Below are positions 25,326 through 32,370 of a stretch of DNA of 64,000 nucleotides, one piece after another. The stretch's first letter is position 1. Each line of letters opens with the position of its first letter. The position numbers and the translations under genes were made by a program. The stretch is from the NCBI RefSeq assembly GCF_001425175.1, contig NZ_LMDV01000013.1:50218-114217 (forward strand), given 5' to 3'. Below the pieces are notes generated by a model. The model saw nothing but the letters and a program-made list of their open reading frames with translations. It had not been told where the DNA came from and searched no databases. This stretch comes from Nocardioides sp. Root1257 (GTDB lineage: Bacteria; Actinomycetota; Actinomycetes; Propionibacteriales; Nocardioidaceae).

Positions 25326-25350
25326 GCTTGCATCGACCGTCCTCGGGTAC
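25326..25350 (+). promoter_or_regulatory. Sigma-B-type promoter of SRPBCC/antiporter unit
   Basis: GCTT (25326-25329), 15 bases, GGGTAC (25345-25350), then nine bases to the ATG. This fits the GNNT-N14-16-GGGTAC form described for S. coelicolor sigma-B. Confidence 0.65.
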
Positions 25351-25359
25351 CCGTGACCC

Positions 25360-25812
25360 ATGGCCACGAACTCCCGAGACCTCCCCACCACGCTGCCCTC
25401 CGCCGTCTGGGACGTGCTCGCGGACGGATGGCTCTACCCGCTCTGGGTCGTCGGAGCCTCGCGGATGCGTGAGGTCGACGACGAGTGGCCGGCCGTGGGC
25501 GCCCGCCTGCACCACTCCGTCGGCACCTGGCCGCTGCTGCTCGACGACGAGACCGAGGTGGTCGGGGTGGTCCCGGGGTCGTCGCTCACCCTGCACGCCA
25601 AGGCGCGTCCGACCGGCGTCGCCGAGGTGACCATCTCCCTGGACGCGGTCGGTGCCGGGACCAGGGTCGTGATCGTGGAGGACGCGATCAGCGGACCGGG
25701 CCGTCTGGTGCCCAAGCCCCTCCGGGAGGTCCAGCTGCACTGGCGCAACACCGAGACGCTGCGCCGCCTCGCGTACGTCGCCGAGCGGCGCACCAGGACC
25801 CCCGGCAGTTGA
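25360..25812 (+). CDS. SRPBCC family protein
   Basis: A 150-residue START-fold protein: AVWDVLADGWLYPLWVVGASRMREVDDEWPAVG at the N-terminus, then a strand-rich core and an ISGPGRL block near the end. Proteins of this kind often sit in stress regulons of high-GC actinobacteria; the ligand is unknown. The antiporter gene begins inside its stop codon, so they form one unit. Confidence 0.85.
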   Translation: MATNSRDLPTTLPSAVWDVLADGWLYPLWVVGASRMREVDDEWPAVGARLHHSVGTWPLLLDDETEVVGVVPGSSLTLHAKARPTGVAEVTISLDAVGAGTRVVIVEDAISGPGRLVPKPLREVQLHWRNTETLRRLAYVAERRTRTPGS

Positions 25813-27089
25813 CCGCCGACCTCGTCTACCTCGTCGCCGGGGTCAGCCTGCTGCTGGCCGTCGTGCTGCCCGACCTGCTCTCGCGATGGGCGATCTCGGC
25901 ACCGGTGGTGCTCGTCGGGGTCGGCATGCTGATCGGGCTGACATCGCTGCCCGATGACCTCCCGCTGGACCCGCAGGACAACCGGGCCGCCATCGAGCAC
26001 GTCACCGAGCTCGTCGTGATCGTGGCGCTGATGGGCGTCGGTCTCGCGATCGACCGCCCGCTGTCGCTGCGCAACCGGTCGAGCTGGCGCCGCTGGGCGT
26101 CGACCTGGCGGCTGCTGGCGATCGGCATGCCCATCACGATCGCGACCGTCGCGCTCCTCGGCTGGGCGGCGGGTCTCGCGCCCGCTGCCGCAGTGCTGCT
26201 CGGCGCCTGCCTCGCGCCCACCGACCCGGTGCTCGCCTCGGACGTCCAGGTCGCGGGTCCCCAGACCGGCGACCTCGAGGTGGACGAGGAGGACGAGCTC
26301 CGGTTCACGCTCACCTCCGAGGCCGGTCTCAACGACGGCCTGGCGTTCCCGTTCGTGTACGTCGCGATCCTGCTCGCCACCGAGGGCGCGGTGTCCCACT
26401 GGGCCCTCAGCTGGGTCGGCTACTACCTCGTCGGCAAGATCGTCATCGGCGTGGTCGCCGGCATCGTCGTCGGCCGGGCGCTCGCCTACCTCGCCTTCCG
26501 GTCGAGCAACCGCTCGCTCCGCGTCGCCGAGCGCGGGGAGTCACTGCTCGCGCTGGCCGCCCTCATCGCGTCGTACGGCGTGGGCCAGGTGCTCGGCGGC
26601 TACGGGTTCCTCGCGGTCTTCGCCTGCGCGATGACCTTCCGCTCCGCGGAGCGGTCGCACGACTACCACGCCGCCATGCACGAGGTGGCCGAGCGCCTCG
26701 AGCGGCTGCTGACCCTCTTCGTGCTGCTGATCCTGGGCATCGCCCTGACCCGCGGGCTGCTGGACGCCCTGGACTGGCGTGGGGTCGCGATCGGCCTGGC
26801 ACTGATCCTGGTGGTGCGTCCGCTCGCCGGGATCGTGGCCCTCGCGCCCTGGGCGCGCTCGCCGGACGACGTCGGCGGCCTGACCCGGCCGCAGCAGTGG
26901 GCGACGGCGTTCTTCGGCGTCCGTGGCGTCGGGTCGCTCTACTACCTCGCGTACGCCGCCGGCGAGGCGCCCGAGCTCGGCCAGGACTGGCTGTGGTCGA
27001 CGGTCTCCTTCACCATCGTCGCCTCGGTGCTGGTGCACGGCGTGCTGTCGACCCCGGTCATGGCCCGTCTCGAACCGTCGCGGACCTGA
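25809..27089 (+). CDS. Cation:proton antiporter, CPA family
   Basis: A 426-residue transporter with about twelve membrane segments. Key blocks are LAPTDPVLASDVQVAGP, DELRFTLTSEAGLNDGLAFPFVY (Asn-Asp of the ion site) and FFGVRGVGSLYYLAYA. The pattern suits the CPA1/KefB-like sodium- or potassium-proton exchangers. TTG at 25809 overlaps the SRPBCC stop by four bases and is the likeliest start; the frame is open further upstream only within the previous gene. Shares the sigma-B-type promoter. Confidence 0.9.
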   Translation: MTADLVYLVAGVSLLLAVVLPDLLSRWAISAPVVLVGVGMLIGLTSLPDDLPLDPQDNRAAIEHVTELVVIVALMGVGLAIDRPLSLRNRSSWRRWASTWRLLAIGMPITIATVALLGWAAGLAPAAAVLLGACLAPTDPVLASDVQVAGPQTGDLEVDEEDELRFTLTSEAGLNDGLAFPFVYVAILLATEGAVSHWALSWVGYYLVGKIVIGVVAGIVVGRALAYLAFRSSNRSLRVAERGESLLALAALIASYGVGQVLGGYGFLAVFACAMTFRSAERSHDYHAAMHEVAERLERLLTLFVLLILGIALTRGLLDALDWRGVAIGLALILVVRPLAGIVALAPWARSPDDVGGLTRPQQWATAFFGVRGVGSLYYLAYAAGEAPELGQDWLWSTVSFTIVASVLVHGVLSTPVMARLEPSRT

Positions 27090-27092
27090 CCC

Positions 27093-27116
27093 GTTTGCCG
27101 TCGGGCGTCCGGGAAA
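27093..27116 (+). promoter_or_regulatory. Sigma-B-type promoter of STAS gene
   Basis: GTTT, 14 bases, GGGAAA (27111-27116), then ten bases to the ATG. The -35 is a perfect GTTT; the -10 differs from GGGTAT at two positions. Confidence 0.55.
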
Positions 27117-27126
27117 CCGAGCAGGC

Positions 27127-27405
27127 ATGGCCGAGATCGCCTTCGAGCGCGGCCTGCGACGGCTTCGCGTCGCCGGACCGTGCACCGCTCGAGACTCCAC
27201 CGCCCTGCGCGAGGCGGTCGACGTCCACGGCCGGTCCGCAGCCCGGCTGACCATCGACCTGACCGGCGTGCCGTCGATCTCGCCCGAGGTCGTCTCCGTG
27301 CTCGCCGACAGCGTGGGAGCCGTGGAGGCCGAGGGCTGCCGCGTCACGATCGTGCGCAAGTGCTCGAGCGACGTCGACCACGCCCTCCGAGAGCTCCACC
27401 GATGA
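27127..27405 (+). CDS. STAS-domain protein, anti-sigma-antagonist-like
   Basis: A 92-residue single-domain protein with the STAS fold (IDLTGVPSISPEVVSVLADSVGAVEAEGCRVTIV). A serine lies at the phosphorylation position (TGVPSISPE), as in SpoIIAA/RsbV. Anti-anti-sigma factors of this type bind the anti-sigma kinase that holds SigF/SigB. Together with the sigma-factor gene 3 kb away it suggests partner switching, though no kinase is in the window. Confidence 0.82.
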   Translation: MAEIAFERGLRRLRVAGPCTARDSTALREAVDVHGRSAARLTIDLTGVPSISPEVVSVLADSVGAVEAEGCRVTIVRKCSSDVDHALRELHR

Positions 27406-27425
27406 CGGGACCCCCGCGGCGGTCT

Positions 27426-27450
27426 GCATGACCGGGTCCGGGGTGGGCAC
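27426..27450 (+). promoter_or_regulatory. Possible sigma-B-type promoter of YtxH-like gene
   Basis: GCAT (27426-27429), 15 bases, GGGCAC (27445-27450). The leader to the ATG is 51 bases and includes an AGGAGGA ribosome site. One base differs from GGGTAC. Confidence 0.45.
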
Positions 27451-27501
27451 CGAAGGAAGGACGGCTCCCGTCAGGAGGGCGCCCGAGTGGAGGAGGACAC
27501 C

Positions 27502-27768
27502 ATGGCCGGGAAGATCTCGTTCCTCGTCGGGTTCGGTGCCGGCTACGTGCTCGGCGCGCGCGCCGGACGTGAGCGCTACGAGCAGATCGCGCAGAAGGCG
27601 CAGGGTGTGTGGCAGGACCCGCGCGTCCAGCGTCGGGCCGACCAGGCCCAGCAGGCCGTGAAGGACAAGGCCGGCGAGGCGGGCGCGATGGTCGTCGAGA
27701 AGGCCAGCGAGGCGGGCTCGAAGGTCGCGGAGAAGGTCTCGGACAGGGTCTCGGACAAGGCCGACTGA
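27502..27768 (+). CDS. YtxH-like small stress protein
   Basis: An 88-residue protein: GKISFLVGFGAGYVLGARAGRERYEQI opens with a short glycine-rich hydrophobic segment, then an amphipathic helix with alternating Lys, Glu and Asp (VKDKAGEAGAMVVEKASEAG) forms a coiled-coil-like tail. This layout is typical of YtxH-domain proteins. ATG 27502 follows GGAGGA at 27490-27495, which is why it is preferred to GTG 27487. Its role is unknown; in Bacillus the family is under general stress control. Confidence 0.75.
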   Translation: MAGKISFLVGFGAGYVLGARAGRERYEQIAQKAQGVWQDPRVQRRADQAQQAVKDKAGEAGAMVVEKASEAGSKVAEKVSDRVSDKAD

Positions 27769-27781
27769 CCCGACCGTCGGC

Positions 27782-27806
27782 GAATGCCGGTCCGCCGCTC
27801 GGGTAC
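27782..27806 (+). promoter_or_regulatory. Sigma-B-type promoter of F420-oxidoreductase unit
   Basis: GAAT, 15 bases, GGGTAC (27801-27806), then nine bases to the ATG. The -10 box lies in the middle of a perfect 20-bp palindrome (27795-27814). Confidence 0.65.
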
Positions 27807-27814
27807 CCGAGCGG
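27795..27814. repeat. Perfect 20-bp palindrome over the -10 box
   Basis: Two exact 10-bp arms (CCGCTCGGGT and its complement) meet without a spacer and end two bases before the ATG. It may be an operator for a dimeric regulator or an RNA hairpin at the extreme 5' end of a leaderless mRNA. Confidence 0.75.
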
Positions 27815-27815
27815 C

Positions 27816-28811
27816 ATGACGAGCTTCGGCTACACCCTGATGACCGAGCAGAGCGGCCCCCGCGAGCTGGTGCGGTACGCCGTGGCCGCCGAGGACCTCG
27901 GCTTCGACTTCGAGGTGATGAGCGACCACTACTCGCCCTGGCTCACCGAGCAGGGGCACGCGCCGTACGCCTGGGCCACCCTCGGGGCGGTGGCGCAGGC
28001 GACCTCGCGGGTGGGGCTGATGACCTACGTGACCTGCCCGACGCTGCGCTACCACCCGGCGGTGGTCGCCCAGAAGGCGGCGACGGTGCAGATCCTTGCG
28101 GAGGGCCGCTTCACGCTGGGCCTCGGCAGTGGCGAGAACCTCAACGAGCACGTCGTCGGTGAGGGCTGGCCGGCGATCCAGGACCGCCAGGACATGCTCG
28201 CCGAGGCCGTCGAGATCATCCGGTCGCTGCACACCGGCGAGCTCGTCGACCACCGCGGCGAGTACTTCCAGGTCGACTCGGCCCGCATCTGGGACGTCCC
28301 GGACGAGGGCGTCGAGATCGGGCTCGCCGTCGCCGGCGACCGGGCGATCGCGGCACTGGCCCCGCTCGGCGACCACCTCATCGGCGTCGAGCCGGAGTCC
28401 TCTCTTGTCGAGGACTGGAACGCCGCCGCCACGAAGCAGATCGGCAGCGGGGCCAGGGCGATCGGGCAGATCCCGATCTGCTGGGACCCCGATCGCGACA
28501 TCGCCGTGAAGCGGGCGTACGAGCAGTTCCGCTGGTTCGGCGGCGGGTGGTCCGTCAACGCGGACCTGCCGACCCCGGCGGGGTTCGCCGGCGCGACCCA
28601 GTTCGTGCGGCCCGAGGACGTCGCCGACTCGATCCCGTGCGGCCCCGACCTGGATGCCGTCGTCGAGGCGGTGTCGGCGTACTGGAAGGCCGGCTTCACC
28701 GACATCGCGATCGTGCAGATCGGGGACGAGGGCCAGGACCGGTTCCTGTCCGAGGCTGCCGGCCCGTTGCTCGACAAGCTGCGGTCGGCGGCCCCTGGAG
28801 CGGCAGGGTGA
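27816..28811 (+). CDS. LLM-class F420-dependent oxidoreductase
   Basis: A 331-residue luciferase-like TIM-barrel enzyme using coenzyme F420. It starts FGYTLMTEQSGPRELVRYAVAAEDLGFDF and keeps DHYSPWLTEQGHAPYAW and FTLGLGSGENLNEHVVG, blocks shared with F420-dependent glucose-6-phosphate-dehydrogenase-like family members. The substrate is unknown. It overlaps the HAD gene by four bases. It is one of several redox genes in the sigma-B-type group. Confidence 0.93.
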   Translation: MTSFGYTLMTEQSGPRELVRYAVAAEDLGFDFEVMSDHYSPWLTEQGHAPYAWATLGAVAQATSRVGLMTYVTCPTLRYHPAVVAQKAATVQILAEGRFTLGLGSGENLNEHVVGEGWPAIQDRQDMLAEAVEIIRSLHTGELVDHRGEYFQVDSARIWDVPDEGVEIGLAVAGDRAIAALAPLGDHLIGVEPESSLVEDWNAAATKQIGSGARAIGQIPICWDPDRDIAVKRAYEQFRWFGGGWSVNADLPTPAGFAGATQFVRPEDVADSIPCGPDLDAVVEAVSAYWKAGFTDIAIVQIGDEGQDRFLSEAAGPLLDKLRSAAPGAAG

Positions 28812-29464
28812 CGCGGGCCGTCCTGTTCGACATCGACGGCACCCTGGTCGACTCGACCTACCACCACGCCGTCGCGTGGCACCGCGCCTTCGCCCGGATC
28901 ACCGAGGCGCCCCCGCTGTGGCGCATCCACCGCACGATCGGCATGGGCGGCGACCGGCTCGTCGCCGAGGTCGCGGACGACGAGACCGAGGACCGCCACG
29001 GCGACGACCTCCGCGACGCGTGGCGCGAGGAGTACCTCGAGCTCCGCGCCGAGGTGCGACCGCTCCCGGGCGCCGCAGACGTCGTGCGCCGGCTCGCCGA
29101 CGACGGCTTCGTGGTCGCCCTGGCATCGTCCGGGGACCCGCAGTTCGCCCAGGAGGCCGTCGACCTCCTCGACATCGGCTCGGCGATCAGCACCCTCGTC
29201 ACCTCCGAGGACGTCGACGACTCCAAGCCCGAGCCCGACCTGGTCGAGGAGACCCTGCGGCGCCTCGACGGTGTCGAGAGCGCGGTCTTCGTCGGCGACA
29301 CCGTGTACGACGTCGAGGCGGCCGCCCGCGCCGACCTGGGCTGCATCGCGCTGCGATCGGGCGGCTTCGGCCGTGCCGAGCTGCTCGACGCCGGGGCGCT
29401 CCGCGTGGAGGAGCTCCCCCGCGACCTCCTCACGATCGACTGGACGCAAGCGACGGAGCGGTGA
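28808..29464 (+). CDS. HAD-superfamily hydrolase
   Basis: A 218-residue phosphatase/mutase-like HAD protein. Motif I FDIDGT has the nucleophile Asp8 and Asp10; motif II is ASSG; motif III is SKPEPD; motif IV is VGDTVYDVEAA. The helical cap between residues 15 and 85 makes it a subclass I enzyme (phosphoglycolate phosphatase/beta-phosphoglucomutase-like). GTG start overlaps the previous stop by four bases. Confidence 0.93.
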   Translation: MTRAVLFDIDGTLVDSTYHHAVAWHRAFARITEAPPLWRIHRTIGMGGDRLVAEVADDETEDRHGDDLRDAWREEYLELRAEVRPLPGAADVVRRLADDGFVVALASSGDPQFAQEAVDLLDIGSAISTLVTSEDVDDSKPEPDLVEETLRRLDGVESAVFVGDTVYDVEAAARADLGCIALRSGGFGRAELLDAGALRVEELPRDLLTIDWTQATER

Positions 29465-29491
29465 CGGCAGGCCGATCGCCCCGAAGGGTGA

Positions 29492-29516
29492 GCGTGACCT
29501 CCGGCCCCCGGGGTAC
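29492..29516 (+). promoter_or_regulatory. Sigma-B-type promoter of iron-redox/CDGSH unit
   Basis: GCGT, 15 bases, GGGTAC (29511-29516), nine bases to the ATG. Same geometry as 25345 and 27801. Confidence 0.65.
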
Positions 29517-29525
29517 CCGGGGTGC

Positions 29526-30488
29526 ATGGAGCTGCCCACCCCCCGCGGTCCCCTGAGCGAGGCGCTGTTCGCCGCCCTGCGCTCCACCGACGACTTCCTG
29601 CCCGTGCTGGCCGAGACCTCCGGCGCCTCCGTCGACGACGGCACGCTCTGCCTGTGGGTGCTCCACCAGCTCCACTACCGCGAGATCACCGGCGTGCCCG
29701 ACACGCTGGAGTGGGACCCGCAGCTGCTCCGGCTGCGTGCCCTGCTGGAGGACGACCTCGAACGCCGTCTTCGCTCCCGGTTCACCGCGCCCACCGGCCT
29801 CTCCTTCGTCGTCGACTTCTTCGACTGGGTCGACGAGCACGACGGCGCGTCCCTCGCGGTGCACGTGCACCGGGAGGCGACCCGCGACCAGGTGCTCGAG
29901 ATGCTGCGGGAGCGCTCGCTCTACCACCTGATGGAGTCCGACCCCACCGCCTGGGTGGTCCCCCGGCTGGGCGCCCGGGCCAAGGCGGCCCTCATGGAGC
30001 TGCAGTACGACGAGTACGGCGCCGGCGACCCGAACCGCCTGCACCACCACCTCTTCGCCCTCGGGATGGAGGCGAGCGGCCTGGACGCGACGTTCGGCGT
30101 GTACGTCGACGACGCGTCCACGGAGATCCTCGAGCAGAACAACGCGATGACCCTGCTCGGCCTGCACCGCCGGCACCGGGCGGCGGCCCTCGGGCACCTC
30201 GCCGCGTTCGAGGCGACCAGCTCGCTGCCCTCGCGGCGGATGGTGCAGGGACTGGAGCGGCTCGGGTTCCCGCAGGAGCTGGTCGGCTACTACGCCGAGC
30301 ACGTCGAGGCGGACGCCGTGCACGAGCAGCTCGCCGTACGCACCATCATCGGGGCGGTGCTCGAGGAGGCACCGGAGCTCGCGGAGGACGCCTGGTTCGG
30401 CGCGTTCACGTGCCTCGACCTCGAGGACCGGGTCGCCCGCCAGATGCTCGACCGGTGGGGCGTCCGCGACGAGCGGGACGTGGCATGA
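29526..30488 (+). CDS. Iron-containing redox enzyme family protein
   Basis: A 320-residue all-helical protein with the heme-oxygenase-like di-iron fold. Candidate ligands lie in HYREITG near residue 50, MELQYDEYGAGDPNRLHHHLF (155-175), FEATSSLPSR (about 228) and EHVEADAVHEQLA (about 258), giving the expected Glu/His set. Relatives include pyridine- or amine-converting oxidases, but no substrate can be assigned. Overlaps the CDGSH gene by four bases, so an iron-sulfur donor may serve it. Confidence 0.87.
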   Translation: MELPTPRGPLSEALFAALRSTDDFLPVLAETSGASVDDGTLCLWVLHQLHYREITGVPDTLEWDPQLLRLRALLEDDLERRLRSRFTAPTGLSFVVDFFDWVDEHDGASLAVHVHREATRDQVLEMLRERSLYHLMESDPTAWVVPRLGARAKAALMELQYDEYGAGDPNRLHHHLFALGMEASGLDATFGVYVDDASTEILEQNNAMTLLGLHRRHRAAALGHLAAFEATSSLPSRRMVQGLERLGFPQELVGYYAEHVEADAVHEQLAVRTIIGAVLEEAPELAEDAWFGAFTCLDLEDRVARQMLDRWGVRDERDVA

Positions 30489-30694
30489 GCACCCCGTACG
30501 ACCACCCTGAGACGATCGTCTGCCCCGGCGGGCCGATGCTGCTGCGCGGCCGGCACGTCGTGGGGGACGCGGACGGCGTCCCGCACGAGACGACCCGGCC
30601 GGTCACGGCCGTGTGCCGGTGCGAGAGGTCGGCGTCGCTCCCCTGGTGCGACGGCACCCACAAGGTGCTGCCCGAGCGGCTGCGGCCCAGCTGA
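30485..30694 (+). CDS. CDGSH iron-sulfur domain protein
   Basis: A 69-residue protein with the 2Fe-2S motif CRCERSASLPWCDGTH: ligands Cys44, Cys46, Cys55 and His59. Bacterial CDGSH proteins are small redox or cluster-transfer proteins. Encoded directly behind the di-iron enzyme, with which it probably works. ATG start, no own promoter seen. Confidence 0.93.
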   Translation: MSTPYDHPETIVCPGGPMLLRGRHVVGDADGVPHETTRPVTAVCRCERSASLPWCDGTHKVLPERLRPS

Positions 30695-30699
30695 CAGGC

Positions 30700-31323
30700 T
30701 CAGCTGAGGTCCAGCCGGACCAGTACGCCGCGCTCGCACTCGCGGACCTCGACGACGGCGAGGTCGCTGCCACCGAGCTCGCCACGGAGCCGCTCGACCT
30801 GGTCGAGCGTGCCGATCTGCAGCACCAGAGAGCCGCCGGGGACCAGGTGACGACGGGCGACGTCGATGCAGAGCCGTGCCACGTCCAGGCCGTCGTCGCC
30901 GCCGTCGATCGCGAGCAGCGGGTCCTCGGGGTAGCGGCCGACCTCGGTGCGGCGTACCCACGGCGGGTCGGCGACGACCAGCGCGAACCGCTCGTCGTCG
31001 CCGAGCACGGCGTCCATCGACCCCTCCCGCACCTCGACCCGGTCCGCCATCCCCGCGGCGTCCGCGTTGCGCCGCGCGAACGCGCAGGCCACCGGCGAGA
31101 GGTCGACGCAGACCAGGTGCCGGTCGGAGTCGACGACGGCCAGCAGCCCGATCTGGCCGGCCCCGGTGCACAGCTCGAGCACGGGCCCTACCGGGGCCGA
31201 CGGGAGCAGGTCCGCCGCCCAGCGGGACTGGTCCGCCGTCCACGCCCGGGGCCGCAGCACCCGGTCGTCGAAGGCGATGCGCAGGGAGCCGAAGTCGACG
31301 AGCTGAGGATCGGTGGCGGTCAC
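30700..31323 (-). CDS. Class I SAM-dependent methyltransferase (HemK/PrmC-like)
   Basis: A 207-residue Rossmann methyltransferase. LELCTGAGQIGLLAV is motif I (SAM binding), VCVDLSPVACAFARRNA motif II, and VVADPPWV is the catalytic (N/D)PP(Y/W) loop seen in N5-glutamine and rRNA methyltransferases. Shorter than PrmC, without its N-terminal helical bundle. The target is unknown. GTG at 31323 is chosen as start; it runs convergent to the CDGSH gene and divergent from the holin-like gene. Confidence 0.88.
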   Translation of the reverse strand: MTATDPQLVDFGSLRIAFDDRVLRPRAWTADQSRWAADLLPSAPVGPVLELCTGAGQIGLLAVVDSDRHLVCVDLSPVACAFARRNADAAGMADRVEVREGSMDAVLGDDERFALVVADPPWVRRTEVGRYPEDPLLAIDGGDDGLDVARLCIDVARRHLVPGGSLVLQIGTLDQVERLRGELGGSDLAVVEVRECERGVLVRLDLS

Positions 31324-31380
31324 GCCGGATCGGTGTCCGAGCCGCGTCCGCGGCAAACCTCACCCGGCCAGGTGAGTGCC

Positions 31381-31406
31381 GCATGACGCGCCGCGCTCCG
31401 GGGCAC
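31381..31406 (+). promoter_or_regulatory. Possible sigma-B-type promoter of DUF1469/DUF3618/DUF4235 unit
   Basis: GCAT, 16 bases, GGGCAC (31401-31406), nine bases to the ATG at 31416. The -10 departs from consensus by one base, but the start spacing is exactly that of the three GGGTAC promoters. Confidence 0.55.
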
Positions 31407-31415
31407 CGGATCCCC

Positions 31416-31814
31416 ATGACCCAACCGACGCAACCCTCCACAGGAGAGCTCGTGTCCCAGCTCTCGACGGAGCTCTCGCAGCTCGTCAGGGACGAGCTGC
31501 GCCTCGCCCAGGTCGAGGTCTCCGGCAAGGCGAAGCAGGCCGGCATCGGGGCCGGGATGTTCGGCGCCGCCGGCATCCTCGCGCTGTACGGCGTCGGCGC
31601 GCTGATCGCCACGGCGATCCTCGCGCTCTCCCTCGCGGTCGACGCCTGGCTCGCCGCCCTGATAGTCGCCATTGTGGTGCTGGCGGCCGCCGGCGTCGCC
31701 GCGCTCGCCGGCAAGAACCGCGTGAGCAAGGCCGTGCCCCCGGTCCCCACCCGTGCCGTCGAGGGCGTCAAGGAAGACGTCGAGACCCTTCGCCACCACA
31801 GGAGCGACACATGA
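31416..31814 (+). CDS. Phage-holin-family (DUF1469-like) membrane protein
   Basis: A 132-residue protein: an amphipathic N-terminus (ELVSQLSTELSQLVRDELRLAQVEV), then two strong transmembrane helices around residues 47-70 and 75-97, and a basic tail. This is the actinobacterial DUF1469/holin-X pattern, found with DUF3618 and DUF4235 in many genomes. ATG 31416 is preferred over ATG 31383 because of the nine-base promoter spacing. Likely membrane-stress function, unproven. Confidence 0.87.
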   Translation: MTQPTQPSTGELVSQLSTELSQLVRDELRLAQVEVSGKAKQAGIGAGMFGAAGILALYGVGALIATAILALSLAVDAWLAALIVAIVVLAAAGVAALAGKNRVSKAVPPVPTRAVEGVKEDVETLRHHRSDT

Positions 31815-32056
31815 CCGACCCGACCCCGACCCCGATCGCGGCGGACCTCGAGGCCGACATCGAGCGCACCCGCGCCGAGCTCGCCGACACCGTCGACCAG
31901 CTGGCCGCCAGGCTCGACGTGAAGACCCGGGTGCGCGACCGCTTCGTGACCCCGCAAGGACGCCCCACCACGACGGCCCTGGTCGTCGGCGGCGCCGTGG
32001 CGCTCGTGGTCACGCTCGCCGTCGTCCGCGGCGTACGAGGAAGGAACCACCGATGA
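31811..32056 (+). CDS. DUF3618 protein
   Basis: An 81-residue protein with the DUF3618 opening ADLEADIERTRAELADTVDQLAARLDVK and one C-terminal membrane helix (TTALVVGGAVALVVTLAVV). Overlaps both neighbours by four bases, so it is the middle gene of a three-gene operon. Confidence 0.9.
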   Translation: MTDPTPTPIAADLEADIERTRAELADTVDQLAARLDVKTRVRDRFVTPQGRPTTTALVVGGAVALVVTLAVVRGVRGRNHR

Positions 32057-32358
32057 CCACCGCGAGAGCCGAGCGGCAGTCCAGCCGCTCCGCCAAGATC
32101 CTCTACCGCCCCTGGGGGCTGGTCGCGAGCCTGCTCGGCGGGCTCATCGCCAGCCAGATCTTCCAGCAGGTCTGGAAGCGGGTCGACCCGGCGGGCACCG
32201 ACGACCCGCCGAAGCCGCTGGAGTCGGAGTACCCGCTGCAGAAGATCCTGCTCGCGGCCCTGGTGCAGGGCGCGATCTTCTCCGTCGTCCGGGCCCTGAT
32301 CAACCGGGGCGGCGCTCGGGTCTTCGAGCGCTGGACCGGTGAGTGGCCGGGCGACTAG
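32053..32358 (+). CDS. DUF4235 membrane protein
   Basis: A 101-residue protein with one or two membrane helices (LYRPWGLVASLLGGLIASQIFQ and LQKILLAALVQGAIFSVV), a YP-containing loop between them and a basic C-terminus. It completes the DUF1469-DUF3618-DUF4235 set. Function unknown. Confidence 0.9.
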   Translation: MTTARAERQSSRSAKILYRPWGLVASLLGGLIASQIFQQVWKRVDPAGTDDPPKPLESEYPLQKILLAALVQGAIFSVVRALINRGGARVFERWTGEWPGD

Positions 32359-32370
32359 GGCACTTCGCCC

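Noticed and set aside
27487..27501. GTG 27487 as start of the YtxH-like gene
   Set aside because: The GTG lies at the ribosome site itself; ATG 27502 has correct spacing from GGAGGA.
30685..30710. Terminator AGCTGA-CAGGC-TCAGCT between CDGSH and methyltransferase genes
   Set aside because: Only six base pairs, within coding ends; stability doubtful.
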